From Triglochin maritima (lineage: Eukaryota; Streptophyta; Magnoliopsida; Alismatales; Juncaginaceae), in contig OY821791.1 of the NCBI GenBank assembly GCA_963682175.1, forward strand, positions 17,140,542 to 17,204,541: a DNA stretch of 64,000 nucleotides, written 5' to 3'. Made by a program: the position numbers and the translations under genes. The notes under the pieces are model-generated. The model had not been told where the DNA came from. It saw only the letters and a list, made by a program, of their open reading frames with translations, and ran no database searches. Below, piece after piece: positions 1 through 10,754 of the stretch (within the stretch, counting starts at the first letter, position 1; each line of letters opens with the position of its first letter).

Positions 1-618
1 CAAAGTGATAGTCCAACTCAATATGCTTTGTTCTGGCATGAAAGACAGGATTAATAGACATATGTAAGGCACTAATATTATCACAAAAAAGTGTAGGAGA
101 ACGAGGTAGAGATACTCCCAGATCCTTGAGAACAAAGGTTAACCAAGTGAGCTCAGCTGTAGTGACAGCCATGGCTCGATACTCAGCCTCAGCACTAGAA
201 CGTGAGACTGTGGGTTGCTTCTTTGATTTCCAAGAGATGCAATTTGACCCCAAAAAGGTACAGTAACCTGTAGTGGATCTTCTTGTAACCTCACATCCAG
301 CCCAATCAGCATCAGAAAAGGCATAGAGATCCATTGTGCTTTGTTTATATATCATCATGCCTTGGGTAACAGATCCATTTAAGTATCGAAGTATGCGTTT
401 AACCAATTTGAAATGAAAAACAGTGGGAGCATGCATGAACTGACATACATGATTTACACTATATGTAAGGTCAGGTCTAGTTAGGGTTAAGTATTGTAGT
501 GATCCTACAATATGTCGTTATAAGGCCTGGTCAGGAAATGACTCAGTGTCTTTTAATCTATCATATTTAATTCCTAAGGGTGTTGAAATATACTTTGAAG
601 ATATCATGTCTAGTTCTC
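1..618 (-). pseudogene. copia RT end and RNase H, frameshifted
   Basis: Translating the minus strand in shifted frames gives a YLRELDMISSKYISTP piece, then RPDLTYSVN, LVKRILRYL, and the RNase H hallmarks ADWAG, STTGY, SSAEAEYRA and FCDN. RNase H degrades the RNA template during reverse transcription. At least two indels are needed (near 630 and near 518-525, where a stop precedes RHIVGS). The segment continues beyond the left edge. Confidence 0.82.
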
Positions 619-3111
619 TTAGATACTCGCAGCATATTGTTTTTGACACAAGAACATGCTAGCATCAGATCTGCTGACTTCAATACCCAAGAAATAATGC
701 AAGGAGCCAAGATCTTTCATGCAAAATTCATGAGATAGCATGAAAATTATACTATCCAACAATTTAGAGTTAGTTCCTGTGATAATAATATCATCGACAT
801 AGATAAGCAAGTATATTTTATGACTACTTTGGTTTAAAACAAATAATGAACTATCAGCCCTACTACTGAAGAAACCTTTTGAAATGAGAAAAGTACCAAA
901 TCTATCAAACCATGCACGAGGTGATTGTCTTAACCCATATAAGGCTTTATTAAGCTTACATACATAAGAGGGGTGAGAGGAGTTAACAAAACCTGGCGCT
1001 TGGCTCATGTAGACATCCTCAGCAATGGAACCATGTAGAAAGACATTTTTTACATCTAATTGTCGTATAGGCCAATCCTGTATTACTGCAATACTCCAAA
1101 CAAGTCTTATAGTTGCAGATTTCACAACAGGAGAGAAAGTTTCAATAAAATCAATTCCTTCTACTTGTTTGTATCCTTTTGCAACTAGTCTTGCCTTAAG
1201 TCTTTCAAGTGAGCCATCTGCTTTAAGTTTTGTTTTAAAAACCCATTTACAACCTATTATGTGCATATCTTTTGTTTTTGGAACTAAATCCCAAGTGTGA
1301 TTTTCTTCTAAAGCATGAATTTCTTCTTTCATAGCTGCATACCAGCCTGGGTGTCTGAGTGCAGTGATTATGAACTTTGGTTCCTCTGGTAAAGGTTCTA
1401 CACTGTGAAAGAGGGCATACTTGGGATTAGGCTTGGTTATTCCTAACTGGGACCTGGTTATCATAGTATGAGAATGAGGCTCAGATGCACTTATTTCAAC
1501 TTCAACTGGTTGTGTCCCTATTTGGACACCTGCCTGAGTTGAAGTTGAAGATTTTTCAGGAGAGGTGTCAATATTGACATAAGTAGTATCTGTATCCAGA
1601 TTATTAACAATATCATTCCCATACTCAGTAGTAAGAGTATTAGATTGTGTATCTTGAGGAACATGAACTTCTCCTATAGATGGAGTATGTTGAGAGTTGT
1701 GAGAGGTGTTGTACATTGTCTCCCCTTCAGTAGGATTAGTGTTAGGAAGCTCACCTGTCTTACCTTTATCAGGAGTGGTAGGAGGAGGTAGCATCTCAGG
1801 AAGTTCATCATTGATGAGTGGTTGCTCAGGATGAGTGGGGTATGAAAGTGAAGGATGCTCAACTATCTCCATGGAAGAGGAGGGTTGAGCCATCTCATCA
1901 CTGTTAGTATGGGTGGAAGTACTTTCCTCTATCAACCAATCAGAAAAGGTGGCTAAAGAGGGCTCAAATTCAACATGACATAAAATAGAGGCAGGGTTGT
2001 TAAAGGGCATGAGAGTTTCATCAAAAATCACATTACAAGTCATATAAATCTTATGTGTGATAGGATTTAAACAGATATACCCTTTATGTCTAATACTATA
2101 TCCAAGGAACACACATGGAGCAGATTTGTCATCAAACTTGTTCTTCATATAATCTCTAAGACAAGAAAAACATCGACAACCAAATACCCTTAAGCAAGCA
2201 TAATCAGGTAGTTTAGAAGACAAGAGTTTATAAGGAATAACTCCATTTTTTGTTGGTAGACGATTTAAAAGAAAAACAGCAGTGCTGAAAGCCTCCACCC
2301 AATATTTTTTAGGTACTCCACTATTAATTAACAGTGTAAGTCCCATATCTGTGATTAACCTATGTCTTCTCTCCACCACACCATTTTGTTCAGGTGTGTG
2401 GGGGCAAGACATTTGAAGTAGAACACCAGTGTTTTGAAGATGGTTTTGGAAAGCACTAGATGAAAACTCTCCTCCATTATCACATTGAAAAACTTTTATT
2501 CCACATTCAAAATGTCTTTGAACATATTTTTCAAAACCAAGATAACAGGTAAAGAAATCAGATTTATGTTTCATTGGAAAAAACCAGGTAAAATGTGTGT
2601 AGTCATCCACAAAGCAAACATAATATCTAAAATTGTTCCTACTTCTTACAGGAGATGGTCCCCATAGGTCACAATGTACTTTGTCAAAAGGTTTTAAAGA
2701 GTGAGTTTGAGAGTTCTGGAATGGAAGTCTTATAGACTTGCTAAGTTGGCAACTGCTGGAAATGGTAGAAGAAATAGAAGAAGTAGCTATGGAAATGCAC
2801 CCTTGTCCTTGCAAGCATTTCAAAGTTTTAGTGCTAGGATGACCTAACCTACAATGCCAAACTTGTTCAGTCACTTTCTTATGTCTATTTGAGAAGAACA
2901 CTTTATGATTCTTACTTTGTAGAACATATGTATCTCCTCTAGCTTTTCCAATAGCTATAACTATCCCTGTAGCTCTGTTTTTAACATAAAACTCTTCATC
3001 AGCAAATTCTATGTTATATGGAAGATCCTTAGTAAATTTCTTAACAGATAAAAGGTTATATTTCATATCTGGAACTAGCAGAACATCTTTGAGTTCAAAT
3101 TTTTTTTTCAA
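619..3111 (-). pseudogene. copia Pol: integrase and reverse transcriptase
   Basis: Domains in order are: GAG-pre-integrase (WHCRLGHPS, residues ~65-75); integrase core with catalytic Asp in CDLWGPS, Asp in QCDNGGEF and Glu within EQNGVVERR (residues ~145-270); a long Ser/Thr/Pro-rich linker (~420-610); then RT (~635-830) with GCKWVFKTKLKADGS, RLVAKGYKQ, QLDVKNVFLHG and the active site YVDD. Integrase and RT retain their catalytic residues. The frame breaks after CQKQYA at about position 630, where the RNase H part moves to another frame. The start is artificial because pol is normally fused to gag. Confidence 0.9.
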
Positions 3112-4297
3112 GACCTATTTCAGCTATTCCAGTATGAGATATGGGAAGATTTGTTCCATTTCCAATTATGACTTTGTCTGAGCCATAGTATGGTTTTATA
3201 GAATGCAATATACCTTCATTACCTGTAATGTGGGTTGTAGCTCCTGAGTCTGGGTACCAACCCCCATTAGGGTCCTCCACAGTGAGTGCTGCTAGGGCAT
3301 GTGGCAGTTCCTCTGGCTGAAAGACTTTGTTAAATCGATGCCAACATTTTAGGGCGTCATGTCCACGCTTCTTGCATATTTGGCACATCACTGGAGTTCT
3401 CCCTGGCATGGCTTCCTCAGACTGCATATTTTCTTTCCCTCTCAGAGATTGATCTTGGGTGACTGAGGTTTGAGAGGGTTGCTGACCTTGGGTAGAGGCT
3501 TGAAAGCCTCGTCCCTTGGAAGTGAAGCCCCCATCTCTCTTGCCTCGGCCATATCCTTGACCTTTCCCTTTTTGGTCATTTCTTTGAGTTGCAAAGGCCA
3601 TCTGACTCATCTGATCAGAGTTATGAGTCATGGTTCTCATTTCATAGCTTGGAAGCATGGGAATGACCTCCGAGAATTTGGGGATAGGGGGTTTTAGAGC
3701 AGTGGTGGTGAAGGTGTTGTACTCCATACCTAACCCATTCAGGAGCCAGAAGACTCTGTTCTGATCCGTTACTGGCCGACCAATTGCGGCTAGCTCATCA
3801 CAATAAGTTTTGAACTGCCTCATGTATTCACCCAGATTTTTGAAGTTTCTTTTGCGGATCATCTGTAGTTGCTGAAGTATTAGGAACTCTCGCTCGGCTG
3901 AGTCTTGAGCAAGCGAGTGATGGAGTGCTTCCCATACTTGTTTCGAGGTCTCAAGGTTCACAGCTATACTGAGCACCTCTTCCCCCAAAGTGCTTATTTT
4001 CCAAGCTTTTAGGAGACGGTCTGAGCGTTTCCACAGATCATACTGTGGATTTTGATCTACTCGAACCTCTCCTTCTTTATCTGTCACTACAAGAGCCTTT
4101 TCCGGTGTAGCGATTTCTCCGTCTACAAATCCTTTCATGCCTTGTGACTCCATCAGACCTTCTACTTGCATTTTCCAGAGCAAGAAGTTAGATCCAGAGA
4201 GTTTGACAGAAACAAAGTTACCTATGTTTAGATTGGATGGGTAGGGATAGGCTCCAGATGTGACGAGAGCGCTGGTTCCCTCAAGATTCTTGGCCAT
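3095..4297 (-). CDS. copia Gag with zinc knuckle and protease motif
   Basis: This 400-residue frame encodes the capsid-forming Gag plus the start of the aspartic protease. I chose the ATG at 4297 (MAKNLEG) because it begins the conserved Gag N-terminus; an upstream ATG in frame at 4375 lies inside the LTR. A CX2CX4HX4C zinc knuckle (CQICKKRGHDALKC) sits near residues 305-318 and binds the element RNA. The protease signature DSGATTH starts near residue 350. The frame ends at IGLEKKI next to a run of nine A, where pol continues in another frame (ELKDVLLVPDMKYNLLS follows logically). The frame change is either decay or slippage at the A run. Confidence 0.88.
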   Translation of the reverse strand: MAKNLEGTSALVTSGAYPYPSNLNIGNFVSVKLSGSNFLLWKMQVEGLMESQGMKGFVDGEIATPEKALVVTDKEGEVRVDQNPQYDLWKRSDRLLKAWKISTLGEEVLSIAVNLETSKQVWEALHHSLAQDSAEREFLILQQLQMIRKRNFKNLGEYMRQFKTYCDELAAIGRPVTDQNRVFWLLNGLGMEYNTFTTTALKPPIPKFSEVIPMLPSYEMRTMTHNSDQMSQMAFATQRNDQKGKGQGYGRGKRDGGFTSKGRGFQASTQGQQPSQTSVTQDQSLRGKENMQSEEAMPGRTPVMCQICKKRGHDALKCWHRFNKVFQPEELPHALAALTVEDPNGGWYPDSGATTHITGNEGILHSIKPYYGSDKVIIGNGTNLPISHTGIAEIGLEKKI

Positions 4298-4330
4298 GGC
4301 GACGATCAACCGGATCTGTCTGCTGGAGTG

Positions 4331-4342
4331 GCTCTGATACCA
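4331..4342 (-). other. Primer binding site, initiator tRNA-Met type
   Basis: The minus strand reads TGGTATCAGAGC immediately after the LTR end. This is the usual plant copia primer site complementary to the 3' end of initiator tRNA-Met. Confidence 0.9.
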
Positions 4343-4490
4343 TGAAAGAACAACCGAACGCGACGGATCTCTCAAGCGGAGAGATCGAAGATCAACAGAA
4401 AGTAAGAGTGCGACAGAAACGAGAGTAGAAGAAAGAAAACCCTAGAAAGCAAATAGGATTTTTCGATATTTCCATTACTGTAGTGATAGG

Positions 4491-4500
4491 TATTTATAGG
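4491..4500 (-). promoter_or_regulatory. TATA box of the copia LTR
   Basis: The minus strand reads CCTATAAATA about 150 bases upstream of the LTR end, a plausible U3/R promoter position. Confidence 0.65.
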
Positions 4501-4511
4501 TTACAAAAATA

Positions 4512-4567
4512 TTTCCTTTACATCCAACGGTCATCTCACTTTCCTTTACATCCAACGGTCATCCCAC
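4512..4567 (-). repeat. Two tandem 28-bp repeats upstream of the LTR TATA box
   Basis: Two copies (4512-4539 and 4540-4567) share the plus-strand core ACATCCAACGGTCATC, and a third partial core CATCCAACGG follows near 4579. In the element's sense orientation they end 12 bases upstream of the TATA box, the usual place for LTR enhancer repeats. Confidence 0.8.
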
Positions 4568-4979
4568 TATTAAGGTGCATCCAACGGCTATATAAGAGCC
4601 ACGACTATACAGGTTTAAGAGGAGTTAGCCTCAGATACTTGATAAGCCCAATTCTCATCAAATTGGCTTGTGAACCAGCCATGGGTTCGACGCATTTGAT
4701 CAATTTACCGGCACAGGTTAATTTGTCCTGCGCCTGGTCTCTATTTGATCAAATCAGCTCAATCCAGCATGGGTAAATCAGCTCAATCCAGCTCAATCAA
4801 GTGGGCTCAAGTTCATCATGGGCATTGGCATTTCTAACATCCCACTCCTGCCCAATGTTTGAAAACCAAATTGACAGGTAAGAAAGTAAGCATTTTACGT
4901 ATGTGTCAGTATTCATTTCCAGTTCTACGTATATTGTTATTTGTTATGTCTTTACAAATAAATGAGTATATGACTTCGA

Positions 4980-5713
4980 TTTTTCTCTAACTAGAGTCAA
5001 ACTTCAAATCCTTTGGCTTCTAGGTTCTTCGCTCTTCCCTGTTCGAATTGATAATGATGAATTCTTTGTGCTTTTCAAATATGAACTTGGATTCAAATTC
5101 TGCTACTATTTTGGACAAGTGGGGCATTTTTGTACTTTCTTGTGTATGCCGTCGTCAGCTCATCAATGTGGCTCCCATCTCTATGTTCAAGACATAAAAG
5201 CGGCTGGTTTGCAGATCAATCATTGGTCGGAGGCCGATAGAGCAATCCAACAACGACCACTTTCGCATCCACCGATATTTTCCATGTTGCATTCGTCTGT
5301 CAGTTTCACTGGCCCCACCAACACACACACACACATATATATATATGGGGCCACCACTTATTGTCTGATCAGCAAGCACCAGAAGCTATAGCTATGAGTT
5401 CAGTTGGAATGGCGCACAATCTCATTCCACATCCGGGGTTACATTGCATACCACTAGAGGCACCAGCTCAACCCACCATCCCTCGAGCTACTCCGCAATC
5501 AAATGTTGTTTCCTCTACGGATCTGCTCTCCATCATTATTTTAAGGGTTCTACTGATCTTTTTAAGCAGTTTATCAGCACCCCATCGACAAACACTACCC
5601 ACCAGCAGCCAGCTCCACTGCCAGTTGTAGCTACACCACCCGAGTCACCTTCACCCTCCGTTCATTCAAACACATATCAATTCAGTCCATCATTTTGGCT
5701 TTTTGTTAATAAT
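4980..5713 (+). pseudogene. LINE ORF1 remnant with zinc knuckle
   Basis: The frame around 5068-5391 reads LFKYELGFKFCYYFGQVGHF, which resembles the zf-CCHC_4 knuckle of plant LINE ORF1 proteins (usually FCYxCGxxGH); here the second Cys is Phe. The upstream residues VRIDNDEFFVLFKYE fit the same domain. Ser/Pro/Thr-rich coding-like sequence follows to about 5700. ORF1 products bind LINE RNA. The knuckle is damaged and frames shift, so this is a dead fragment. I join it to the LINE endonuclease at ~9350 by order and orientation, an inference. Confidence 0.5.
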
Positions 5714-6220
5714 TGTTAATATGTTTTGATGATTAATTAACATATCAATAAATTCATGTATATCTATCATTACATCACATGCATATATATGTACACATAT
5801 ATTTGATTTTTCTAACATTTTCAGGAGACAAGTGTTGTTCAAAACAAGAAATCGAGTTGAAGAATAGTTATGATTTATGTTTCTTGTTCTTAGGATTAAA
5901 ATGTAACTTTGACACTTGAAATCATATTGAATTGCATTGCACAAACCTATAGAAGTCTCATACTTAATTTCATCTCAAATTGACTTTGTTAGGTGAGCGA
6001 TCACACATAGAAACTCCACTTATAGCATGAGTTCTTCTTCAACCGGTCGACTGGTATACCATCTGGTTTGACCGGATTTAACAGACTCTTGTTTCTTTCC
6101 AAGAATGGTCAAACAATGTTCATCTGGTTCGACAGATTCTAGCAGGCTCTTATATATTGGGTCCTTAACGGTCGACCGTTTCTTTATCCCCGTTCGACCG
6201 TTTGCATGCGTCAACTGGTA

Positions 6221-8352
6221 TTCTAAATCCCTAACCCTTATTAGGGTACTAATGGTGGTTATATGAAGAGATGGCTTGAGGTGATGCGGTATGGTGAGGT
6301 GATGGGATATGGGTGGAGTGTTTGTGATTTGATGGGAAATGGATGGGTTGGTTGAGAAAACCAACGTTTCTCTTTCAACACTTTTCTTCTCATCTTCATC
6401 TCCTCTTCCATCCACTCACCACCTCTTTTCCCTTTCCTAAGGTGCGGATCCAGGTTGTCTAGCGGAGGTCGAGCAACCAGTGGAGAAGGGGCTTAGCGTG
6501 GAAGCGACGTTGGAGGTCGACGTCCGTGTTGCTGAGCGGAGAAGGTTGCAAACGGAGCTCCGACGAATGTCAATCGTCGCGTGAAGAAAGGTATGTCGGT
6601 TCAATAGTTTGTTTTGTTTGCTCACACTTGTGGTGTGATGTGTTTGCTGGTCGGCGGAGGTCGGAGACCTCATCAGCAAAGTTCAGGCAGCAAGTTAGAC
6701 CTAGCTCGGCTAGGTAGCTGTCGGCCAACGGTCGACGGGTGCCTTCGGGCGGTCGACCGAATGAAGTGTAAATGCCTGACTTTAACCAACACTGATCAAA
6801 TGATGCCTTGTGGTGGTTGACCAGTTGTGCTTATGCTGGTGGGTCGGAGGAATGCATGTTGCTTTTTGGTCAACCGGGACCCTTGAGTCGGTCGACCGTT
6901 GCTTTATGCACATGTTTGGACAGAGTGTGGACTATCTAAGCGGTCAACCGCTCTTGACCTTGTCCGGCCGGTGTTTTAAATAACTTAATGAATGTTCGAC
7001 CTGTGGATTGTTAGTTTGACCGTTAGATGACTTGACACTGCTAGGTTGCCCTTCGTAGTGTCCGATCGACCGGGACCCCTGAGTCGGTCGACCGTTTGAC
7101 TGGTATGATTTTTAAATTGAGTTCGGATTTTGACCACTTATTGGTCAACCCGTTTCGTATGATTGTTCGACCATGTGGGTTTAGGTTATGAGCAGAGAGT
7201 TCAACTGTTGCAGGCGTTTGCTCGACCCGGTCCTATTGGGAATGGTAGACAGGGTTGCCTATTTCGGTCGACCGTTTGTGCTCAGAACTGAATGCCTACT
7301 CCTAGTGAAGTGCCAACTCTGTCCACGGAAACCTGTGTCCTCACCCACTGCGTGAGCCAGGAGGTGACGGTGGGCGAGTTGATCGTGCCTACCCATGGAC
7401 CGCTGAGTGGAAGAGTGTGGGTACTTGGGATGTGCCACCTCTGTTGATCGATTGTGGCGTAAAGAAATGTAATGATTGACTCTCTGTAGAGTAGTAGACC
7501 CGTGGGATCGCGGATCCCAAGGTATGATGATGCATGGCTCGTGGAGCATAATGACCAGGCAGACTTCAGTCCGGTTACTGTCTGATGTTGTACTGTCGAT
7601 GATGTTCTGGTGTTGTCGTTGATGTTGTTCCGACGATGATCCTACCGACAATGTTCCGACTATGATGCTGCCGATGTTGTTCCGGGATGATACCTCAGTT
7701 GGGCACCTACTGAGTGATTGATGGACCGACCTGAGTGACGGCTCTGTCGGTGTGGTATTGACCACGATGATTTAGAACTGATTCTTATGACGTGGAAGTG
7801 CGGACGCCCATCACCGAATCCTTGGCTTGACAAACCATGTGTGGGGTGTGTTGCGTACTCTCCGTAAGACCGTTTGTGCCTACGGTAGGTCTCTGAGGGA
7901 GACCCGATGATGATTGAGGGACTGATGTCTAGATTTACCCTTAGAGGGGAATTATGTCCTTACTGTTGATGACATGATATGCCACTAGTATGATAGGTTC
8001 ATTTTATTGTACGGTTGCATTCATATAGGCGAGATTTGGATACCGTGTTTCCTTATGGGAAACTCAGGCATTGTTGTTACATTCATGTTTCAGGACCGCA
8101 ATAGGTTCTCTTGGGTGGTGACAGAGGGCGCACACATTTTGGGACCAGGATCCTCTTCAGACTATTCGAGGTCATCATGATTACTTGTATTTCTTTCGTT
8201 GTATTGATGTAATCATGTATTTTGACAAACTCTGTTTTAATTGGTGCACCGACTGGTTATTTATATGAGTAACATTCCCGCTTGATGATCGTTATCTTGA
8301 GATCTTTTGATGGTTTAAATTTCAAAATTTTCCGTTATTCCAGGATGTTACA
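6221..8352 (+). mobile_element. Solo LTR of the chromovirus family found at 36061
   Basis: The segment tracks the LTR at 36061-38169 from end to end: CCCTAACCCTTATTAGG near the start, a CT-rich stretch, GGTCGACC-type sites (6745-7275), AACTCTGTCCACGGAAACC at ~7314, a GATGTTGT/CCGACGATG minisatellite (7583-7690), GGGAAACTCAGGCATTGTTG, TTGGTGCACCGACTG and the terminal AGGATGTTACA. No internal coding sequence accompanies it, so it is a solo LTR made by LTR-LTR recombination. GGTAT/GATAT may be the target duplication with one mismatch. The copy is old, with many substitutions. Confidence 0.8.
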
Positions 8353-8909
8353 GATATATCCCATTTCGACCGATTCTAACTTCTTCATAGGTTATATCTT
8401 GACACGTGTTGCGGTTAGTGTGCAAACCAGTCGACCTAAAGTTGACTTTGGTTCGACCATTTGACACTTCGTGTTTTATTTTAATATACTTGTCGTATTT
8501 TACAGCGGTCGTATAAACATACTTCAACTAACACAATTCGTATTTTTGGCCACTCGTCGAACAGTGCCATTACGGCGGTCGTCCGTATTAAGAACAATTT
8601 GAGTATCAAACTCCCTGTTATTTTCGGTCGGACTGAATCCTTATCTGGTTCGACCGTGACCTCATTTGTTAATATTATTCTGGCCAAAACCCATAGAACG
8701 GTCGACCGTTCCTTTATCTGGTTCGACCGTTAACTTAAGTACTAGCCTTGGTGGTTCGACCAGTATGCACTTCATCTCGACCGTTCTTTTATTTACAAGA
8801 AATCAGTCGACCGTTTGTGTCCGGATTTGAGTCCTGAACTTTTCTATTTACATATATTGCTCAATTCAATTACCACTTCAATTCCAACGGTTAGATTAAG
8901 CTTGAAGCT

Positions 8910-8917
8910 TATAAATA
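8910..8917 (+). promoter_or_regulatory. TATA box of the copia-like LTR
   Basis: TATAAATA lies about 90 bases downstream of the last GGTCGACC-type site of the LTR. The equivalent TATAAATA occurs at the same relative place in the LTRs at 40412 and 44231 (minus strand). Confidence 0.6.
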
Positions 8918-9349
8918 GAACTTAGAATAACCTTTCAAGGTGACCAATCCTTCCTCACAGCTCTCATACTCTTACTACTTCCAAATTGCTCTCAAACTTC
9001 CTTTTGCACCACCTTCCTCATTGGCCGCCAAACCTTCACCCAAACGTAAGCGTTCAGGTAAGGACTCCACTCCAAAACCGAAGACAAACGTCAAGTACCA
9101 AGACACATGGATCCAACGATATAAAAGAATTGCCTTAAACCACCACTCTCTTTGACCCAAGAGAATGCATGTGAGGTGTCGACTGGTCATCAATAGTCGA
9201 AGGAAGTAAAATCAATCTTTAATCATGGAATTGTCACGGGGGAAGGAGCATCGCGGCAATTCCTAACCTCAAGGATATCATCCGCTCTACATCACCCTCT
9301 ATAGTTTTATTCTGAAACAAAATGTAACTTAGTTAAATCAGCTAGTTTG

Positions 9350-10754
9350 CTTAATCAGTTGCCTCTCAACATCCATTTTGTAATCCCATCGCGGGGATAA
9401 TCAGGTGGCTTGTGGAGATTATAGGATAGTAATGCAATCCAATTATTTGTTTCTACACCGATGACTCATTTCTAATCTCCAAAGTTACAACTGTTGGCCA
9501 TGCTTAGATTCTTACAACCATCTATGCTCCAACTAATATCTATGATCGCGTGCATAAATGGAATGCCATCAAAACAATATTATAGCAATTTACAGAGCCT
9601 TATTGAATTATTGGGGATTTAATTTTGTGGCTATTACAGCAGAAAAAATGGGTGGTTGTGTCGCTCGTCATCAACCATGCACAAATTCATCCAATTCCAA
9701 CAAGATTCAAACCTCCAAGATTTGGGAGTTATGGGAAGTGCCTACACTTGGACCAATCGACGATAATCGTGCCATCTAATTCAAGAAAGATCCTACCGAG
9801 CTTTGGCTTCTCCAGACTAGTCATGCGTAAATTCATAGGCAAAGGTTCTTCATCTTTCAGCCATTGGCTCAGATCATTTACCCCTCATTATTTTTCTCTC
9901 CATCCAATTTGAAGCAAAGAAGTCCTCCATTTCTATTACTAAATGATTGGTTGTTTGATGACTTTTTCTTGGAGGTGGTACGTGCTAATTTCACAACACG
10001 TATATATCTCTTCCAAAAAAAAGGGCTACAGAACATAGGCATGGATGGAGAAAACGGCTAAATGAATTGTGCACGTACTCTCTTTAATCATCAATCCCCT
10101 CCGTCCAATAATTGAAACCCCAGTCCCATTTCTAAATATGAAGTTCTACTACAAAGCGACCTTTAATGGAAGTAGCACTCACGTAACCAGTGCCTTTGAT
10201 ACGGTGATCGCAATACGACATTCTTCCATGCCCAAGCAATGAAGCTGAAATTTCGTAAACAAATTCTCCAAATCCAGGCGCACACAGATGGTCCTCTCCT
10301 CAGCTCCAAAACACAAATTGCAACCACTTTCATCACTCATTTCAAGACTTTATTCCAAGCATCAACCACTTCCATTACTACAGATCTCTTCCAAGAACAG
10401 CAAATACCAACAACTCAGCATGTAAAACCAAGTATAGAATAAATAAAAGTAGCACTCTACCACATAAACCCATCCAAAGCAATAGGACGTAATGGTATCA
10501 ATGCCTTCTTCTATCAGAAATACTAGGACATAATTGAACCGGTTGTTACACGTCTGGTGGGTGATTTCTTTCTGTCTAAGACTTTACCAGCATGGACAAA
10601 TCATACTCATGTTTGTCTCCTACCAAAGACAAACCAACCCAAGCATGTTTAAGACTGGTGTCCTATCAATCTACTTTATACCTCTTTTAAGATAATTGCA
10701 CGAGTATTAGTTGCACGACTTCAACGGTACATTCCTACCCTTATCTCAAAAGAG
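9350..10754 (+). pseudogene. LINE ORF2: endonuclease and start of RT
   Basis: With frameshifts, translation gives the APE-type endonuclease signatures of plant LINEs: SGGLW near 9400, TTIYAPTN, WIIGDFNF-like residues (~9600), LGVMGSAYTWTNRR (~9730) and GSDHLPLI (~9865). Further on, LPKTNQPKHV, DWCPINL, FKIIARVLVARLQ and IPTLIS (10600-10754) are the RT start that normally leads into the SEQRGFIPG motif. The enzyme would nick target DNA and prime reverse transcription. Many stops show it is dead. It is cut at 10754 by the element at 10755-20969 and resumes at 20975 with EQRGFIPG-like residues. Confidence 0.82.

Larger units (their letters stand above)
1..4839 (-). mobile_element. Ty1/copia LTR retrotransposon, 3' end beyond the left edge
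   Basis: Read on the minus strand, the order is LTR (4839-4343), primer binding site, gag with zinc knuckle and protease motif, integrase, reverse transcriptase and RNase H. Integrase before RT is the Ty1/copia order. The LTR begins TGTTAG and ends CA. The second LTR lies left of position 1, so the target duplication cannot be checked. The gag N-terminus (a NFVSVKLSGSNFLLWK stretch) resembles Ale/Retrofit-type copia elements, which is a weak lineage call. Frameshifts in the RT/RNase H part suggest it is no longer autonomous. Confidence 0.93.
4343..4839 (-). repeat. 5' LTR of the copia element (497 bp)
   Basis: On the minus strand this block starts TGTTAGAAATGCC and ends in CA directly against the primer binding site. 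It contains a TATA box (4491-4500) and two tandem 28-bp repeats just upstream of it. Unlike the other copia-like LTRs in the window it carries no GGTCGACCG motif. Confidence 0.88.
5714..9345 (+). mobile_element. copia-like LTR (approximate ends) split by a solo gypsy LTR
   Basis: The left part (5714-6220) starts TGTTAATATG followed by TTTTGATGATTAATTAAC. That resembles the sense start of the LTR of the young element at 40412-45742 (TGTTGG...TTTTGATGATTTAATTAAC). The right part (8353-~9345) shares with it the GTCGTATT...GCGGTCGTAT stretch, TCCCTGTTATTTTCGGTCG, the CCAACGGTTAGA stretch and a TATA box at 8910. GGTCGACC-type sites fill 6040-6215 and 8360-8818. I see no coding sequence and no clear target duplication; the right end is placed by where LINE endonuclease homology starts (~9350). 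Confidence 0.55.

Noticed and set aside
4331..4342. tRNA-like words (TGGTATCAGAGC) as part of tRNA genes
   Set aside because: Only primer binding sites next to LTR ends; no tRNA fold is present there.
6020..6415. 131-codon minus-strand frame across the junction of the copia-like LTR and the solo LTR
   Set aside because: It spans an insertion boundary and consists of LTR sequence on both sides, so it cannot be a conserved gene.
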